Program-made: the position numbers and the translations under genes
Assembly (NCBI RefSeq): GCF_018449515.1
Contig: NZ_JAAVUQ010000034.1
Location: forward strand, 20,180 to 84,179
Length of the DNA: 64,000 bases
Source of the DNA: Caballeronia sp. dw_19
GTDB taxonomy: Bacteria; Pseudomonadota; Gammaproteobacteria; Burkholderiales; Burkholderiaceae
Direction: 5' to 3'
Shown here: in pieces, positions 18,012 through 26,816 of the stretch
Layout of the letters: each line of letters starts with the position of its first letter
How positions within the stretch are numbered: position 1 is the first letter of the stretch
Notes under the pieces: model-generated
The model's input: the letters and a program-made list of their open reading frames with translations, nothing else
The model's database searches: none
What the model was told of the DNA's origin: nothing

Positions 18012-19586
18012 TTAAACGACCGTGCGAGTGGGCATGGATGAAGCCGCCCGCGGTTCCTTCTCCGGCTCGCCGGATGCGAACCACCCGTCGATGCGGCGAA
18101 TCACGTCATCCAGTGAACCCGGCTCCAGGTGGAGGCCGAGTTTCGAGCGGCGCCAGAGCACGTCGTCCGCACAGGTTGCCCACTCGTTGTCGCGCATGTA
18201 GCGGAGTTCCGCTTCGTAGAGGCCGGGCGCCAAGGCCTCGCCGAGATCGGCGAGCGAGCTTGCATCGCCCAGCAGCTTCTGTGCACGCGTGCCGTAAGCG
18301 CGTGCATAACGATGCGCGAGCCCGTCGGGCAGCCAGCGATTGCGTTCTTTGAACGATTTGAGGAAAAGCGCGAAATCGGCATTGGCAATGTCCCCGCCGG
18401 GGAGCGGTGCGCCTTCCGTCCAGGGTTTATTCCGGGCCGGCGACTGTAGCGCCTCGCCGAGCTTGTCGACGGCTTCTTCGGCCAGCTTGCGGAACGTGGT
18501 GATCTTGCCGCCGAATACCGATAACAACGGCGCTTCGTTCGCGGGCGTGTCGAGTTCGAGCAGGTAATCGCGCGTGACCGCCGACGCGTTCTCCGCGTTT
18601 TCGTCCTCGAGCAGGCCGCGCACACCGGCATAGGTCCAGCAGACGTCGGCCGGACTGATGTGTTTCTTGAAGTAGCGATTGATGGAGTCGCAGAGGTATG
18701 CGGTTTCTTCCGGGCTGATGGCGACTTTCGACGCGTCGCCGTGATACTCGAGATCCGTCGTCCCGATCAGCGTGTACTCGTGCTCGTACGGAATCGCGAA
18801 GATGATGCGTTTGTCCGGATTCTGGAAAATGTAGGCGTGGTCGTGCTCGAAGAGGCGCCGGGTGACGATGTGGCTTCCCTTGACCAGCCGCACGGTGTGG
18901 CGTGTATGCGTGTTGCTGTTGAGTGAATCCTTGAGCAGGTCACTGACCCACGGGCCGGCAGCGTTCGCGATGGAGCGCGCCCGAACGTCAAAGGTCGCCC
19001 CGTGGTTGTCGGCAAGTGTGGCATGCCAAAGACCTTCGCCGCGGCGCGCACTGACCAGGCGCGTGCGCGTCTTGATTACCGCGCCGTGCTCCTGCGCGTC
19101 AACGGCGTTGAGCGCGACGAGTCGTGCGTCGTCCACCCAGCCGTCGGAATAGACAAAACCGCGCTTGATGGAGTCGATGAGCGGTGTACCGGCCGGGTGC
19201 CGGCGCATGTCAATGCCCCGGGAGCCGGGCAGCAATTCACGGCGTGCGAGGTGATCGTAGAGGAAAAGGCCGGCGCGGATCATCCAGGCGGGGCGCAGGT
19301 TGGGCATGTGCGGCATCACGAAACGCAGCGGCCACATGATGTGCGGCGCCGCGCGCAGCAACACTTCACGCTCTTGAAGTGCCTTGCGCACGAGCCGGTA
19401 TTCACCGTATTCGAGATAACGAAGCCCGCCGTGAATCAGCTTTGTACTCGACGACGACGTGTGCGAAGCCAGGTCGTCCTTTTCGCACAGCATGACGGTG
19501 AGGCCACGGCCCGCCGCGTCCCGCGCTATACCCGTGCCGTTGACTCCGCCGCCCACCACGAGCACATCATAAAGATTGCCTTGCAT
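18012..19586 (-). CDS. glpD: Aerobic glycerol-3-phosphate dehydrogenase
   Basis: Membrane-associated FAD enzyme oxidising glycerol 3-phosphate to dihydroxyacetone phosphate with electrons to quinone. The N-terminal dinucleotide-binding motif VVGGGVNGTGIARDAAGRG is at residues 10-28; HTSSSSTKLIHGGLRYLE is the FAD-contact block; the C-terminal ~120 residues match the GlpD C-terminal domain. 524 aa from the ATG at 19586; the frame open upstream to 20054 overlaps the promoter and another gene and is not coding. Controlled by a GlpR-type operator just upstream, with glpR 1.2 kb away. Confidence 0.96.
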   Translation of the reverse strand: MQGNLYDVLVVGGGVNGTGIARDAAGRGLTVMLCEKDDLASHTSSSSTKLIHGGLRYLEYGEYRLVRKALQEREVLLRAAPHIMWPLRFVMPHMPNLRPAWMIRAGLFLYDHLARRELLPGSRGIDMRRHPAGTPLIDSIKRGFVYSDGWVDDARLVALNAVDAQEHGAVIKTRTRLVSARRGEGLWHATLADNHGATFDVRARSIANAAGPWVSDLLKDSLNSNTHTRHTVRLVKGSHIVTRRLFEHDHAYIFQNPDKRIIFAIPYEHEYTLIGTTDLEYHGDASKVAISPEETAYLCDSINRYFKKHISPADVCWTYAGVRGLLEDENAENASAVTRDYLLELDTPANEAPLLSVFGGKITTFRKLAEEAVDKLGEALQSPARNKPWTEGAPLPGGDIANADFALFLKSFKERNRWLPDGLAHRYARAYGTRAQKLLGDASSLADLGEALAPGLYEAELRYMRDNEWATCADDVLWRRSKLGLHLEPGSLDDVIRRIDGWFASGEPEKEPRAASSMPTRTVV

Positions 19587-19637
19587 CGCTTGTCCGCCCC
19601 ATGGCCACCAACAGAGAACTCCGTCGGAACATAATAA

Positions 19638-19679
19638 TGTTCGAATTCGAAATTTAACGAACAAAAACGAAAATGTAAA
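19638..19679 (-). promoter_or_regulatory. glpD promoter with overlapping GlpR-type operator
   Basis: On the minus strand a -35 TTTACA (19679-19674) and -10 TAAATT (19656-19651) are spaced by 17 nt. Overlapping the -10 and start region is an inverted repeat TGTTCG-N14-CGAACA (19638-19663), similar to known GlpR sites built from TGTTCG/CGAACA half-sites, and a further CGAA-containing half-site lies at 19667-19671. Repression of glpD by GlpR without glycerol 3-phosphate is the natural reading; binding is inferred. Confidence 0.65.
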
Positions 19680-19840
19680 GTCGTCTGAATGGCTAACTCT
19701 CGCTATTACGGCGTTTTGCCGGAAAAGTGCAGGTCGTGGTCGTATTTGTTCCCGATCGGGCTCATAGGCCGTCCGGCCGAGTGGCGCGAAGCGGGCCAGC
19801 GACCGATACTGTAGACACTGGAGACCAAGGAGTGGACGCA

Positions 19841-20218
19841 ATGCGAAAGATCTTGATGGCCGGCGCGCTAGGCGCGCTGATGCTGGGCGGATGCATATCC
19901 GCGCCGGATGTTTCGGGATCAAGGGGGGCGCCGTCCCTGGCCGCGCTTCAGTCCATGTGCGGCGGGAGTGCTGTCGATTACGGCACGGACGCACAGGGCG
20001 TGTATTCGGCGCTTCTAGACGCTTACGTGGCGCAAAAGCGTGGCAAGTTGCCAAAAGAGCAGTTTTGCGCGTTCCAGGCGGGACTTGCGGGTCAATATAC
20101 GAGCTTTAGTGCTAGCCGTACGCCGACGGCTCAAAGCGCGTGGGCTTTGTTCTTCGCAGATCAGCGGGCACAAGCGCTTAGCTGGCGCGCAGCCGTTGAC
20201 CCGACATTGCGCGGCTAG
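19841..20218 (+). CDS. Small predicted lipoprotein, unknown function
   Basis: 125 aa from an ATG with an AAGGAG site ten bases upstream. A signal peptide with a lipobox (LMLGGC) predicts lipidation at Cys18. The remainder has no domain I recognise; it ends in a mixed Ala/Gln/Arg-rich helix and contains two further Cys residues (SMCGGS, EQFCAF) that could form a disulfide. Divergent from glpD across a 254-nt spacer. Confidence 0.78.
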   Translation: MRKILMAGALGALMLGGCISAPDVSGSRGAPSLAALQSMCGGSAVDYGTDAQGVYSALLDAYVAQKRGKLPKEQFCAFQAGLAGQYTSFSASRTPTAQSAWALFFADQRAQALSWRAAVDPTLRG

Positions 20219-20304
20219 TTGGGCCGCTATCTGGTCCGCTACTCGGCTCGCTCATGCAGCCTGATTGGGCACGCTGGCGGGGGCGAGCTGACCGCAGAGC
20301 AGAT

Positions 20305-20502
20305 TTACGAATACCGTTTGATTGCTTTGATCGTGGAGTCGCCGGAAGCCGTCAGGCTCCACAACTGGCGTCCAGACGCAAGATTTTCCAACTGGACAAG
20401 CTGGCGTTCGAGCAGGGCGTCTAGTTCGTCGCGCACCATGTCCATCTGATGGGGCGCGTCTTGCAACAGGAGCAGCGTGGCAAATTCATGCGGACTGAGC
20501 AT
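20305..20502 (-). CDS. Small conserved-type hypothetical protein (65 aa)
   Basis: Begins MLSPHEFATLLLLQDAPHQ and reads as a compact helical protein with a possible winged-helix end (RQLVQLENLASGRQLWSLTASGDSTIKAI). The ATG at 20502 has GGAG at six bases; an upstream ATG at 20514 lacks one. The frame remains open to 20793 but the upstream residues look non-coding. The heptad-like middle and the LTASGD turn resemble small transcription-associated proteins. Function unknown. Confidence 0.6.
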   Translation of the reverse strand: MLSPHEFATLLLLQDAPHQMDMVRDELDALLERQLVQLENLASGRQLWSLTASGDSTIKAIKRYS

Positions 20503-20821
20503 CGTGTTCTCCATGACGATCGAACGGCACTTTATCCGGTCGGTGACCGGCATCCGTGCTTGGGAACGTTGGGCGAGGCTGGAACTTCGTGTCCGGCAGA
20601 CGCATGCTGCATAGCGTGGCTGGCAGCGCCGAAAAGCGGCGCTTCGTTGCCGGGGATTTGATTGTAGGCAAGTGCCGGACGAGTGCCAAACGCTTGCGGA
20701 AAATATTGGGTTTGACTTTTCAGGAGCGTGAAAGCGGTTCGGCGGACAAGCGGAATCGTAGAAATTACATGAGGTTCGTGCCGCAGTGCACACAGGCGGT
20801 GCAGGGTGTGCGGGCTGGCCG
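20503..20821. other. Intergenic region, no gene supported
   Basis: About 320 nt between the small hypothetical gene and glpR. Open frames here lack ribosome-binding sites and protein-like composition. It presumably holds the promoter for the small gene. Confidence 0.5.
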
Positions 20822-21601
20822 TTACTCCGCTATGAACACCTGCGTGTTTGCCTCGGCGAGCGTTTGAGCCATGTCGGGTGGCGCGGGGGCATCGGTGAAA
20901 AGCGCGTCGATCTGGCTCAGATGACCAAGCCGGACGAGTGCAGGGCGGCCGAATTTCGAATGGTCAGCGGCGAGGAACACCGTGCGGGCGTGTTTGATGA
21001 TCGCTTCGGCCACGCGGACTTCGCGGGTATCGAAATCGCGCAGCGTGCCGTCGGTTTCAATGCTCGACGCCCCAATGATCGCGAAGTCCACCTTGAACTG
21101 GCGAATGAAGTCGATCGCCAGCTCGCCCACAATGCCCTTGTCCCAGGGCCGCACAATCCCCCCGGTGATCAGCACCTCGCATTCGGGGTAACCGCTCATC
21201 ATGCTCGCCACGTTGAGGTTGTTCGTGATCACGTGCAAGCCGCGATGCCGGTTCAGCGCCCGGGCGACTTCCTCGGTCGTCGTGCCCAGGTTGATGAAGA
21301 GCGACGCCTGATCGGGAATGTGCTGAGCAACCAGCGCGGCTATGCGGCGCTTTTCGTCGTGGAACATGCGCTGGCGCGCGGTGTACGAGACGTTCTCCGA
21401 ACTGGTCGGGAGGCTCGCGCCACCGTGATAGCGGCGCAGCAGGTTCATGTCGGAGAGCCAGTTGACGTCGCGGCGAATGGTCTGCGGCGTGACGTCGAAA
21501 TGCGTGGCCAGGTCCTCTACCGTCACGAAGCCATCGCGTTGCACCCAGTCGAGCAGCTCTTGCTGTCGTGCGTTCAAGGTGATGCGGGGATCTCGTGTCA
21601 T
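20822..21601 (-). CDS. glpR: DeoR-family repressor of glycerol 3-phosphate metabolism
   Basis: 259 aa with an N-terminal DeoR winged helix (ARQQELLDWVQRDGFVTVEDLATHFDVTPQTIRRDVNWL) and a C-terminal sugar-phosphate sensor domain (LGTTTEEVARAL, GGIVRPWDKGIVG, DFDTREVRVAEAII). It matches GlpR closely in both parts. A TGTTCG/CGAACA operator precedes glpD on this same segment. glpF and glpK are not in the window. ATG start. Confidence 0.92.
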   Translation of the reverse strand: MTRDPRITLNARQQELLDWVQRDGFVTVEDLATHFDVTPQTIRRDVNWLSDMNLLRRYHGGASLPTSSENVSYTARQRMFHDEKRRIAALVAQHIPDQASLFINLGTTTEEVARALNRHRGLHVITNNLNVASMMSGYPECEVLITGGIVRPWDKGIVGELAIDFIRQFKVDFAIIGASSIETDGTLRDFDTREVRVAEAIIKHARTVFLAADHSKFGRPALVRLGHLSQIDALFTDAPAPPDMAQTLAEANTQVFIAE

Positions 21602-22369
21602 GGCGTCGAAGAGTGCGCTTTATTGTCGTGAGGTGGCCCGTATTGTAAGGGAAAGGCCCGGCAGGACGGCAATGCCCGATCACCCGCGTTGCCTTTGGTT
21701 ATCGTTCCCCGATAGCCACGATGCAAGCGCGCCAACGAGCGCCTTGCCGGTGCTGTTTAGGGCTCGGGCGGCACATTGAGAGCGACAAGTTCGTTACCAC
21801 GCGTTACGTCGATTACCTCGATTACGCCCGCGCCGCAACCGCGAACGATTTGGGATGAAGCCGTTCCCGCGTGATCCGCACATGTACATATCCGCATGTC
21901 CCCATGTTCGCACCGGCCGTACGGATTGCATGCTTCGCGTTCTGCGCAGCAACTCCTCAGGATGGCAAAATAGATGGTGTCGAGTTTGAACGCGGGTTAG
22001 CGGCCGGGACTCTACCGCGCTGTGTGCGGATTCAACAGGCAAATCGATCGGCCAAAACGCCATTGCTGAATCGTCTTTTAGCGGCTTGCCGAAATACGTC
22101 TGTAAGGGAATGGGAATCAAGCGTTGCATGCGTTATCGCAACGCGATCCGGCGCGGTACGATTTATGCTGATTTGTGCGGTATCCGGAACTGACATGTGG
22201 TTCTAACGGTCTGTGTTCGTGTCTGCAGCTTCGTTGCAACCCGGCTAAGATGCAGGCTCCAAGTCTTTAACCACATGAGGACGCCGCGACGTTACGTTCA
22301 CGGCGTCGCCTGATTTTCGGCCGGTTTGGCTGACGGCGCGTTCAGTACAGCTTTGGGAGCGCGATTTTT
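21602..22369. other. 768-nt intergenic region between divergent genes
   Basis: No open frame here looks protein-like. A GC-rich hairpin, GACGCCG...CGGCGTC, lies at about 22280-22307, in the leader of the ferritin-like gene. A segment at ~21870-21970 (complement reads CATGGGGACATGCGGATATG) has the look of a dispersed intergenic element but I see no second copy in the window. The large gap suggests promoters plus possibly a small RNA. Confidence 0.4.
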
Positions 22370-23197
22370 ATGCACACTGACAGTACCCATGTGATGCCTT
22401 GGCGGATCGAAGATATCGACCTGTCCCGGATCGACCGGCGTAAAGCGGCATCCAATGAACACCTTCTCCTGTTGCTATGCGCGGCCTCGTTCATTGAGAG
22501 CGGGACCGATCTTTATACGAGCAACCTGAGTACGTATTTCAACGACGACCCCGAAGTTTCCGACTGGCTCAACAACGAGTGGGAACCGGAAGAAATGCAG
22601 CATGGCCGGGCGTTGAAAACGTATATCCATCATGTGTGGCCGGAGTTCGACTGGGACACGGCGTTCAAGAATTTCTTCGCCGAATACTCGCTGACCTGTT
22701 CGGTCGAGGACTTCGAAAAAACGCGTGCGCTGGAAATGGTCGCGCGTTGTGTCGTTGAAACCGGGACGGCCACGCTGTATCGGGCAATCAATGAGTGCTC
22801 GGACGACCCGGTTCTCAAGCAACTGACGGACAATATCCGTACAGACGAAGTCCGCCATTACAAGCACTTCTTCCGCTTTTTCAAGAAGTACAACAAGATC
22901 GAAGGCAACGGTCGCTTCGCGGTTCTCGGCGCGTTGCTGCGTCGTGTCATGGAAATCAAGAATGAGGATTCCGAGATCGCGCTACGCCATGTATTTGCCA
23001 TCCGCTATCCGGAGCGCGCAAATGACACCGCGCACAATCGGGAGTTGGCGGCGCGGGTGAATGCGCTGGTCCGGCGCAATTTGTCGGCCGATATGTGCGT
23101 GAAAATGCTGCTCAAGCCGCTCGATCTTCCGGCCCGAATTCAGCCCAGCGTGCACTATCCGCTCGCGAAGATCACGCAGCACGTGTTCTTCCGGTAG
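22370..23197 (+). CDS. Ferritin-like diiron-fold protein
   Basis: 275 aa helical protein with the ligand pattern of carboxylate-bridged diiron proteins: Glu43 (FIESGTDLY), Glu75-x-x-His78 (EEMQHG), Glu130 (VVETGTATLYR) and Glu160-x-x-His163 (TDEVRHYKH). These are the two E-x-x-H pairs plus two extra glutamates seen in rubrerythrin-, desaturase- and hydroxylase-like enzymes. Whether it oxidises a substrate or stores iron cannot be told. ATG 22370 has GGGAGC upstream. No neighbour suggests a pathway. Confidence 0.78.
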   Translation: MHTDSTHVMPWRIEDIDLSRIDRRKAASNEHLLLLLCAASFIESGTDLYTSNLSTYFNDDPEVSDWLNNEWEPEEMQHGRALKTYIHHVWPEFDWDTAFKNFFAEYSLTCSVEDFEKTRALEMVARCVVETGTATLYRAINECSDDPVLKQLTDNIRTDEVRHYKHFFRFFKKYNKIEGNGRFAVLGALLRRVMEIKNEDSEIALRHVFAIRYPERANDTAHNRELAARVNALVRRNLSADMCVKMLLKPLDLPARIQPSVHYPLAKITQHVFFR

Positions 23198-23257
23198 GCC
23201 GGCCGGCGTTTGCATTGAACGGTTTGCTACGCTTTAATCTCTTCGGGTCGAATTCCC

Positions 23258-23368
23258 CGCTGCTTGCAGCGTAAGCGATCTTTGCCGTGTCCGTCAGGGC
23301 ACTGCAGAGCCGAGGCGCGAAGCGTACGAGTCGCTGTGCGGCAATACCGCGCTGCTTGCGGCGGGGAA
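23258..23368. repeat. Pair of REP-like palindromes
   Basis: CGCTGC-TT-GCAGCG at 23258-23271, preceded by TTCCC, and a related imperfect palindrome at 23345-23368 whose complement reads TTCCCCGCCGCAAGCAGCGC. The two copies are in opposite orientation, bounding ~75 nt, which is the arrangement of paired REP elements in intergenic DNA. A dispersed family cannot be shown from one window. Confidence 0.5.
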
Positions 23369-23376
23369 GCTTATTC

Positions 23377-23405
23377 GATGGCCCGCTTTCGCGGGCCATC
23401 GTCTT
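23377..23405 (+). terminator. Hairpin terminator downstream of the ferritin-like gene
   Basis: Perfect 10-bp stem GATGGCCCGC / GCGGGCCATC with a TTTC loop, followed by GTCTTTT. The short T-run makes it a moderate terminator. It sits directly before the ribosome-binding site of the next gene. Confidence 0.65.
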
Positions 23406-23420
23406 TTCACGGAGATCCGC

Positions 23421-23936
23421 ATGACCGCTTCCACCGCGTCCGGTGCGCCAGGTATCGAGCAGGGCACGTTTGACGAATGGCCTGCCGAATTGCGGACCTT
23501 GTTCGACGGCACGTCGATCGAGACGAAAACGGGCTTCACGGCGTCGTTGCTCGCAGCCGATGACGGCCGCGTGCGGACATCGCTGTTGAGCGTCGGCGAG
23601 TTGTTCGCGCCGGATCCGGGCACGTTGTGTTTTTCGTTGTGGCCGCAGTCGAGGGCGGCGCGGTTGGTGTCGAAGACGGGTAACGCCACGCTGACTTTCG
23701 TCTTCGATGAAGCCTTCTTCCAGGTCCAGCTTCAGGCGCGAATTGCGCCGTTGGAGGGTTCGCCGGTCACGTGTTTTATCGCGACGATAGAAAGCGGGGA
23801 ATGGCAGAAAGTACCTTACGCGCGGCTCGTGCAGGGCATTGGATTCGAGTTTGCTCAGGGACAGGGGGACGCGGTGCTGGCCCGCTGGCGAGAACAAATC
23901 GATGTGCTGAAGCGTGCGGCGAGCGCCGCTGCCTGA
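23421..23936 (+). CDS. Flavin-split-barrel-like protein, unknown function
   Basis: 171 aa, ATG with GGAG nine bases upstream. The middle has a beta-barrel-like pattern (RVRTSLLSVGELFAP..., TLCFSLWPQSRAARLVSKTGNATLTFVFDEAFFQVQLQARI) resembling pyridoxamine-5'-phosphate oxidase-like proteins that bind FMN or F420. No catalytic assignment is possible. Followed at once by a strong terminator. Confidence 0.7.
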   Translation: MTASTASGAPGIEQGTFDEWPAELRTLFDGTSIETKTGFTASLLAADDGRVRTSLLSVGELFAPDPGTLCFSLWPQSRAARLVSKTGNATLTFVFDEAFFQVQLQARIAPLEGSPVTCFIATIESGEWQKVPYARLVQGIGFEFAQGQGDAVLARWREQIDVLKRAASAAA

Positions 23937-23940
23937 AATA

Positions 23941-23970
23941 AAAAAGCGGAGCCGAGGCTCCGCTTTTTTA
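23941..23970. terminator. Strong bidirectional intrinsic terminator
   Basis: 12-bp perfect stem AAAAAGCGGAGC / GCTCCGCTTTTT with a four-base loop CGAG. It has a T-run on the plus strand and an A-run on the left arm, so it can stop the upstream split-barrel gene and the convergent rhlE. Confidence 0.92.
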
Positions 23971-24108
23971 TCGAACGCAGTGTGGGGCGGTTGCACGCAA
24001 AAGAGTTCCATTTGACTTTCCGCCGCCATAGCGAAGCCGAAAGCAACCGCCTTCCCTCAAGCGAAGAAGGCGCGGGCGAGCTTCCCACCCGCACCCACAT
24101 CGCGCTAT

Positions 24109-25608
24109 TTAACGCCCGCGTTGTCCCGTGCGGGGCGTATCGCGTCGACCTGCACCGCCGCCGCCTTCACTGCGCGGCTTGCCGCCGAGCAGCGCAGCGC
24201 CGGGCGGCCGTGAGCCTTCCGGCTTGCGCGGCGCGGCGCCATTACCACCGGTTTTCGCCGCAACGGGTTTCGGCGAGCGCGAACCGTAGCCCCCGCCGTT
24301 GCCACCATTACCACCGCCATTGCCATTGCCATTACCAGCCGGCTTGGCCGACGGCCGGCCGCCGCCGTTCGACTGCTTCGGCGCGCCCTGACGCGGCGCG
24401 CCTTGACCCTGACGCGCACCGCCGCCGCCCTGGCTGCGTCGGAGAATCGGTTCCGGCTTCTGCGTCAGATCCGGTTCAAAGCCCGCGATAACTTCCTGCG
24501 GAATCGGCCGCTTGATCAGGCGTTCGATGTCCTTCAGCAACTGATGTTCATCGACGCAAACCAGCGACAGCGCCTCACCCGTTGCTCCAGCACGCCCCGT
24601 ACGGCCGATCCGGTGAACATAATCCTCCGGCACATTAGGCAGATCGAAGTTGACGACGTGCGGCAACTGGTCGATATCGATACCGCGCGCCGCAATGTCC
24701 GTCGCCACCAGCACTTGCAGCGTGTTGTCCTTGAACTCAGCCAACGCACGCGTACGCGCCGACTGACTCTTATTACCGTGAATGGCCAGCGCGCTGATGC
24801 CGTCCTTCGTCAATTGTTCGGCGAGCCGGTTCGCGCCATGCTTCGTGCGCGTGAAAACCAGCACCTGGAACCAGTTGTTCTTTTGAATCAAATGCGTGAG
24901 CAACTCGCGCTTCTTGTCGCGATCCACCGGATGAATCTTCTGCGCGATAGCTTCAACCGTCGAATTCCGGCGCGCCACTTCAATCAGCGCCGGGCGGTCG
25001 AGCAGGTTGTCCGCAAGCGTCTTGATTTCTTCGGAGAACGTAGCCGAGAACAGCAGGTTCTGGCGCTTCGGCGGCAACTTGGCGAGCACGCGCTTGATGT
25101 CGTGGATAAAGCCCATGTCGAGCATGCGGTCGGCTTCGTCGAGTACGAGAATCTCGAGCTTCGACAAATCGATGGTCTTCTGCTGCATGTGATCGAGCAA
25201 CCGGCCCGGCGTTGCCACGACAATATCCACGCCGCGTCGCAGTGCATCGATTTGCGGATTGATGCCCACGCCGCCGAACATCACGGTCGATTTCAGTTTC
25301 AAATACTTGCCGTAGCCGCGCACACTTTCTTCCACCTGGGCGGCGAGTTCGCGCGTAGGGGTGAGGATCAGCGCGCGGACCGGGCGCTTGGCACCGGCCA
25401 AAGGTGCAGGCGCTTCTGACAAACGTTGCAGGATAGGCAGCGTAAAGCCCGCTGTCTTGCCCGTGCCGGTTTGCGCGCCTGCGAGCAGGTCACCGCCGTT
25501 CAGCACAGCCGGAATGGCCTGCAACTGGATAGGAGTAGGGATGGTGTAGCCGAGTTCGTTGACAGCGCGAAGCAAGGGTTCGGACAAGCCGAGGGAATCA
25601 AAAGACAT
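24109..25608 (-). CDS. rhlE: DEAD-box RNA helicase RhlE
   Basis: ATP-dependent RNA helicase. Q motif region YTIPTPIQLQAIP (21-33), Walker A AQTGTGKT (45-52), PTRELA (84-89), DEAD (157-160), SAT (188-190), and HRIGRTGR (332-339) are all present. From about residue 395 the tail is a low-complexity Gly/Asn/Gln/Pro/Arg region with NGNGNGGGNGGNGGG runs, typical of RhlE C-termini that bind RNA non-specifically. 499 aa, ATG at 25608. Confidence 0.95.
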   Translation of the reverse strand: MSFDSLGLSEPLLRAVNELGYTIPTPIQLQAIPAVLNGGDLLAGAQTGTGKTAGFTLPILQRLSEAPAPLAGAKRPVRALILTPTRELAAQVEESVRGYGKYLKLKSTVMFGGVGINPQIDALRRGVDIVVATPGRLLDHMQQKTIDLSKLEILVLDEADRMLDMGFIHDIKRVLAKLPPKRQNLLFSATFSEEIKTLADNLLDRPALIEVARRNSTVEAIAQKIHPVDRDKKRELLTHLIQKNNWFQVLVFTRTKHGANRLAEQLTKDGISALAIHGNKSQSARTRALAEFKDNTLQVLVATDIAARGIDIDQLPHVVNFDLPNVPEDYVHRIGRTGRAGATGEALSLVCVDEHQLLKDIERLIKRPIPQEVIAGFEPDLTQKPEPILRRSQGGGGARQGQGAPRQGAPKQSNGGGRPSAKPAGNGNGNGGGNGGNGGGYGSRSPKPVAAKTGGNGAAPRKPEGSRPPGAALLGGKPRSEGGGGAGRRDTPRTGQRGR

Positions 25609-25917
25609 AAGTGTTCACAGATTCGGTATGACGACCGGCGCTATCGCTAAAGCCCCAAAAGGCCTGAAGCCCAAAAAAAGGCGGCCCGCACCACTAGGTG
25701 CGTGCGTACGACGATCGAGGAAATCGGGCGGCATGACGTTCGAGGCGCTTGCTCAAAGCACAAGCTACGAGCGCCGGGAAAGTTGCCGCGAAGATCAACG
25801 CGCTATCAAGACACGCTGACTGGCGTTAAGTTGCATTTGAAACGCCGTAAAACGCTTCGCGTCAGGCATTGGGTGCCGTTTTAGGGCAGGCTCATGCTAC
25901 GTATTCAAGCAACATAC
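25609..25917. other. Intergenic region upstream of rhlE
   Basis: 309 nt between rhlE (start) and the hemolysin-III gene (end), both on the minus strand. It should contain the rhlE promoter. The direct repeat CAAGCAAC at 25911-25925 covers the 3' end of the next gene. No gene supported. Confidence 0.45.
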
Positions 25918-26538
25918 TCAAGCAACGTAGCGTGCAATGCTGACGAATTGACACAAGCTGCCGCCCAACACGAACAGGTGCCAGATGCCATGTCCATGCC
26001 GGATGCGCTCGTCGTTGATGAAAAAGTAAATGCCGGCGCTGTAGATCAAACCGCCGGCCAGCAGCCACGCCGTGCCGGCGGGCGGTAGTGCTGAAACGAG
26101 AGGACGGATGGCTACGAGCGCGAGCCAGCCCATCATCACGTAAATCACCATCGATACGCTGCGGGTTCGACGCCCGAGCGTGAGTTCCTGAACGATGCCA
26201 AGAGCGGCGAGCCCCCAGCTTACGCCGAATAACGACCAGCCCCACGGGCCGCGCAGCGTGACAAGCGTGAACGGTGTGTAGCTTCCCGCGATCAGCAAGT
26301 AAATGGCCGAATGATCGCATTTTTGCAATACCGCCTTGGCCCGCGGACTGCGGACCCAGTGGTACAGCGTGGAAATGGTGTACAGCACGAGCAACATGGC
26401 GCCGTACACGGCAAAGCTGACGATCTTGTACGGGTCGCGTTCCATCGCGGCCATGGTGACGAGCGTAGCGACCCCTGCCACCGACAGCACCGTGCCGACG
26501 AGATGGGTCACGCTGTTGAACCGTTCACCAATGTGCAT
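25918..26538 (-). CDS. Hemolysin-III / TrhA-family membrane protein
   Basis: Seven-TM protein of the PAQR-like superfamily (YqfA/TrhA group), implicated in membrane lipid homeostasis; the hemolysin name is historical. Conserved metal-site candidates are visible: a Ser/His in STLYHW, Asp/His in CDHSAIYLLIAGSYTP, and HGHGIWHLFVLGG near the C-terminus. 206 aa is normal. ATG at 26538. Stands alone. Confidence 0.9.
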   Translation of the reverse strand: MHIGERFNSVTHLVGTVLSVAGVATLVTMAAMERDPYKIVSFAVYGAMLLVLYTISTLYHWVRSPRAKAVLQKCDHSAIYLLIAGSYTPFTLVTLRGPWGWSLFGVSWGLAALGIVQELTLGRRTRSVSMVIYVMMGWLALVAIRPLVSALPPAGTAWLLAGGLIYSAGIYFFINDERIRHGHGIWHLFVLGGSLCQFVSIARYVA

Positions 26539-26721
26539 CGACCATCCTCATCGCGGTATTGCGTCCTGTCTGCAACGCCGCGCTTTTCTGCTTCATTTTC
26601 TACATCAGGAAATGTTGAGACCGGAGCAAAACCCGCGCAATCCGGCAAACCAACCCCGGGCATTTTACCGCCCCTGAGGCGCATCCAGACTGCCTACCCG
26701 CGTTCCAGCTTATTCGTGCTC

Positions 26722-26765
26722 AAAAAAGAAGAAGGGCGCAGCCCCGGTTTCGAGGCCTGCGCCCT
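26722..26765 (-). terminator. Intrinsic terminator of the cytochrome c operon
   Basis: On the minus strand a 9-bp stem AGGGCGCAG / CTGCGCCCT is followed by TCTTCTTTTTT. It lies 50 nt past the stop codon of the tri-heme cytochrome gene. Confidence 0.8.
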
Positions 26766-26816
26766 GCTTGCGCCTTTCGGCGTATTTTACGCTACCTGCG
26801 GAAAACCCTTCTTCAA

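Noticed and set aside
21794..22129. 111-codon minus-strand frame in the 21.6-22.4 kb gap
   Set aside because: Starts without a ribosome-binding site, has no hydrophobic core or domain; the region looks intergenic.
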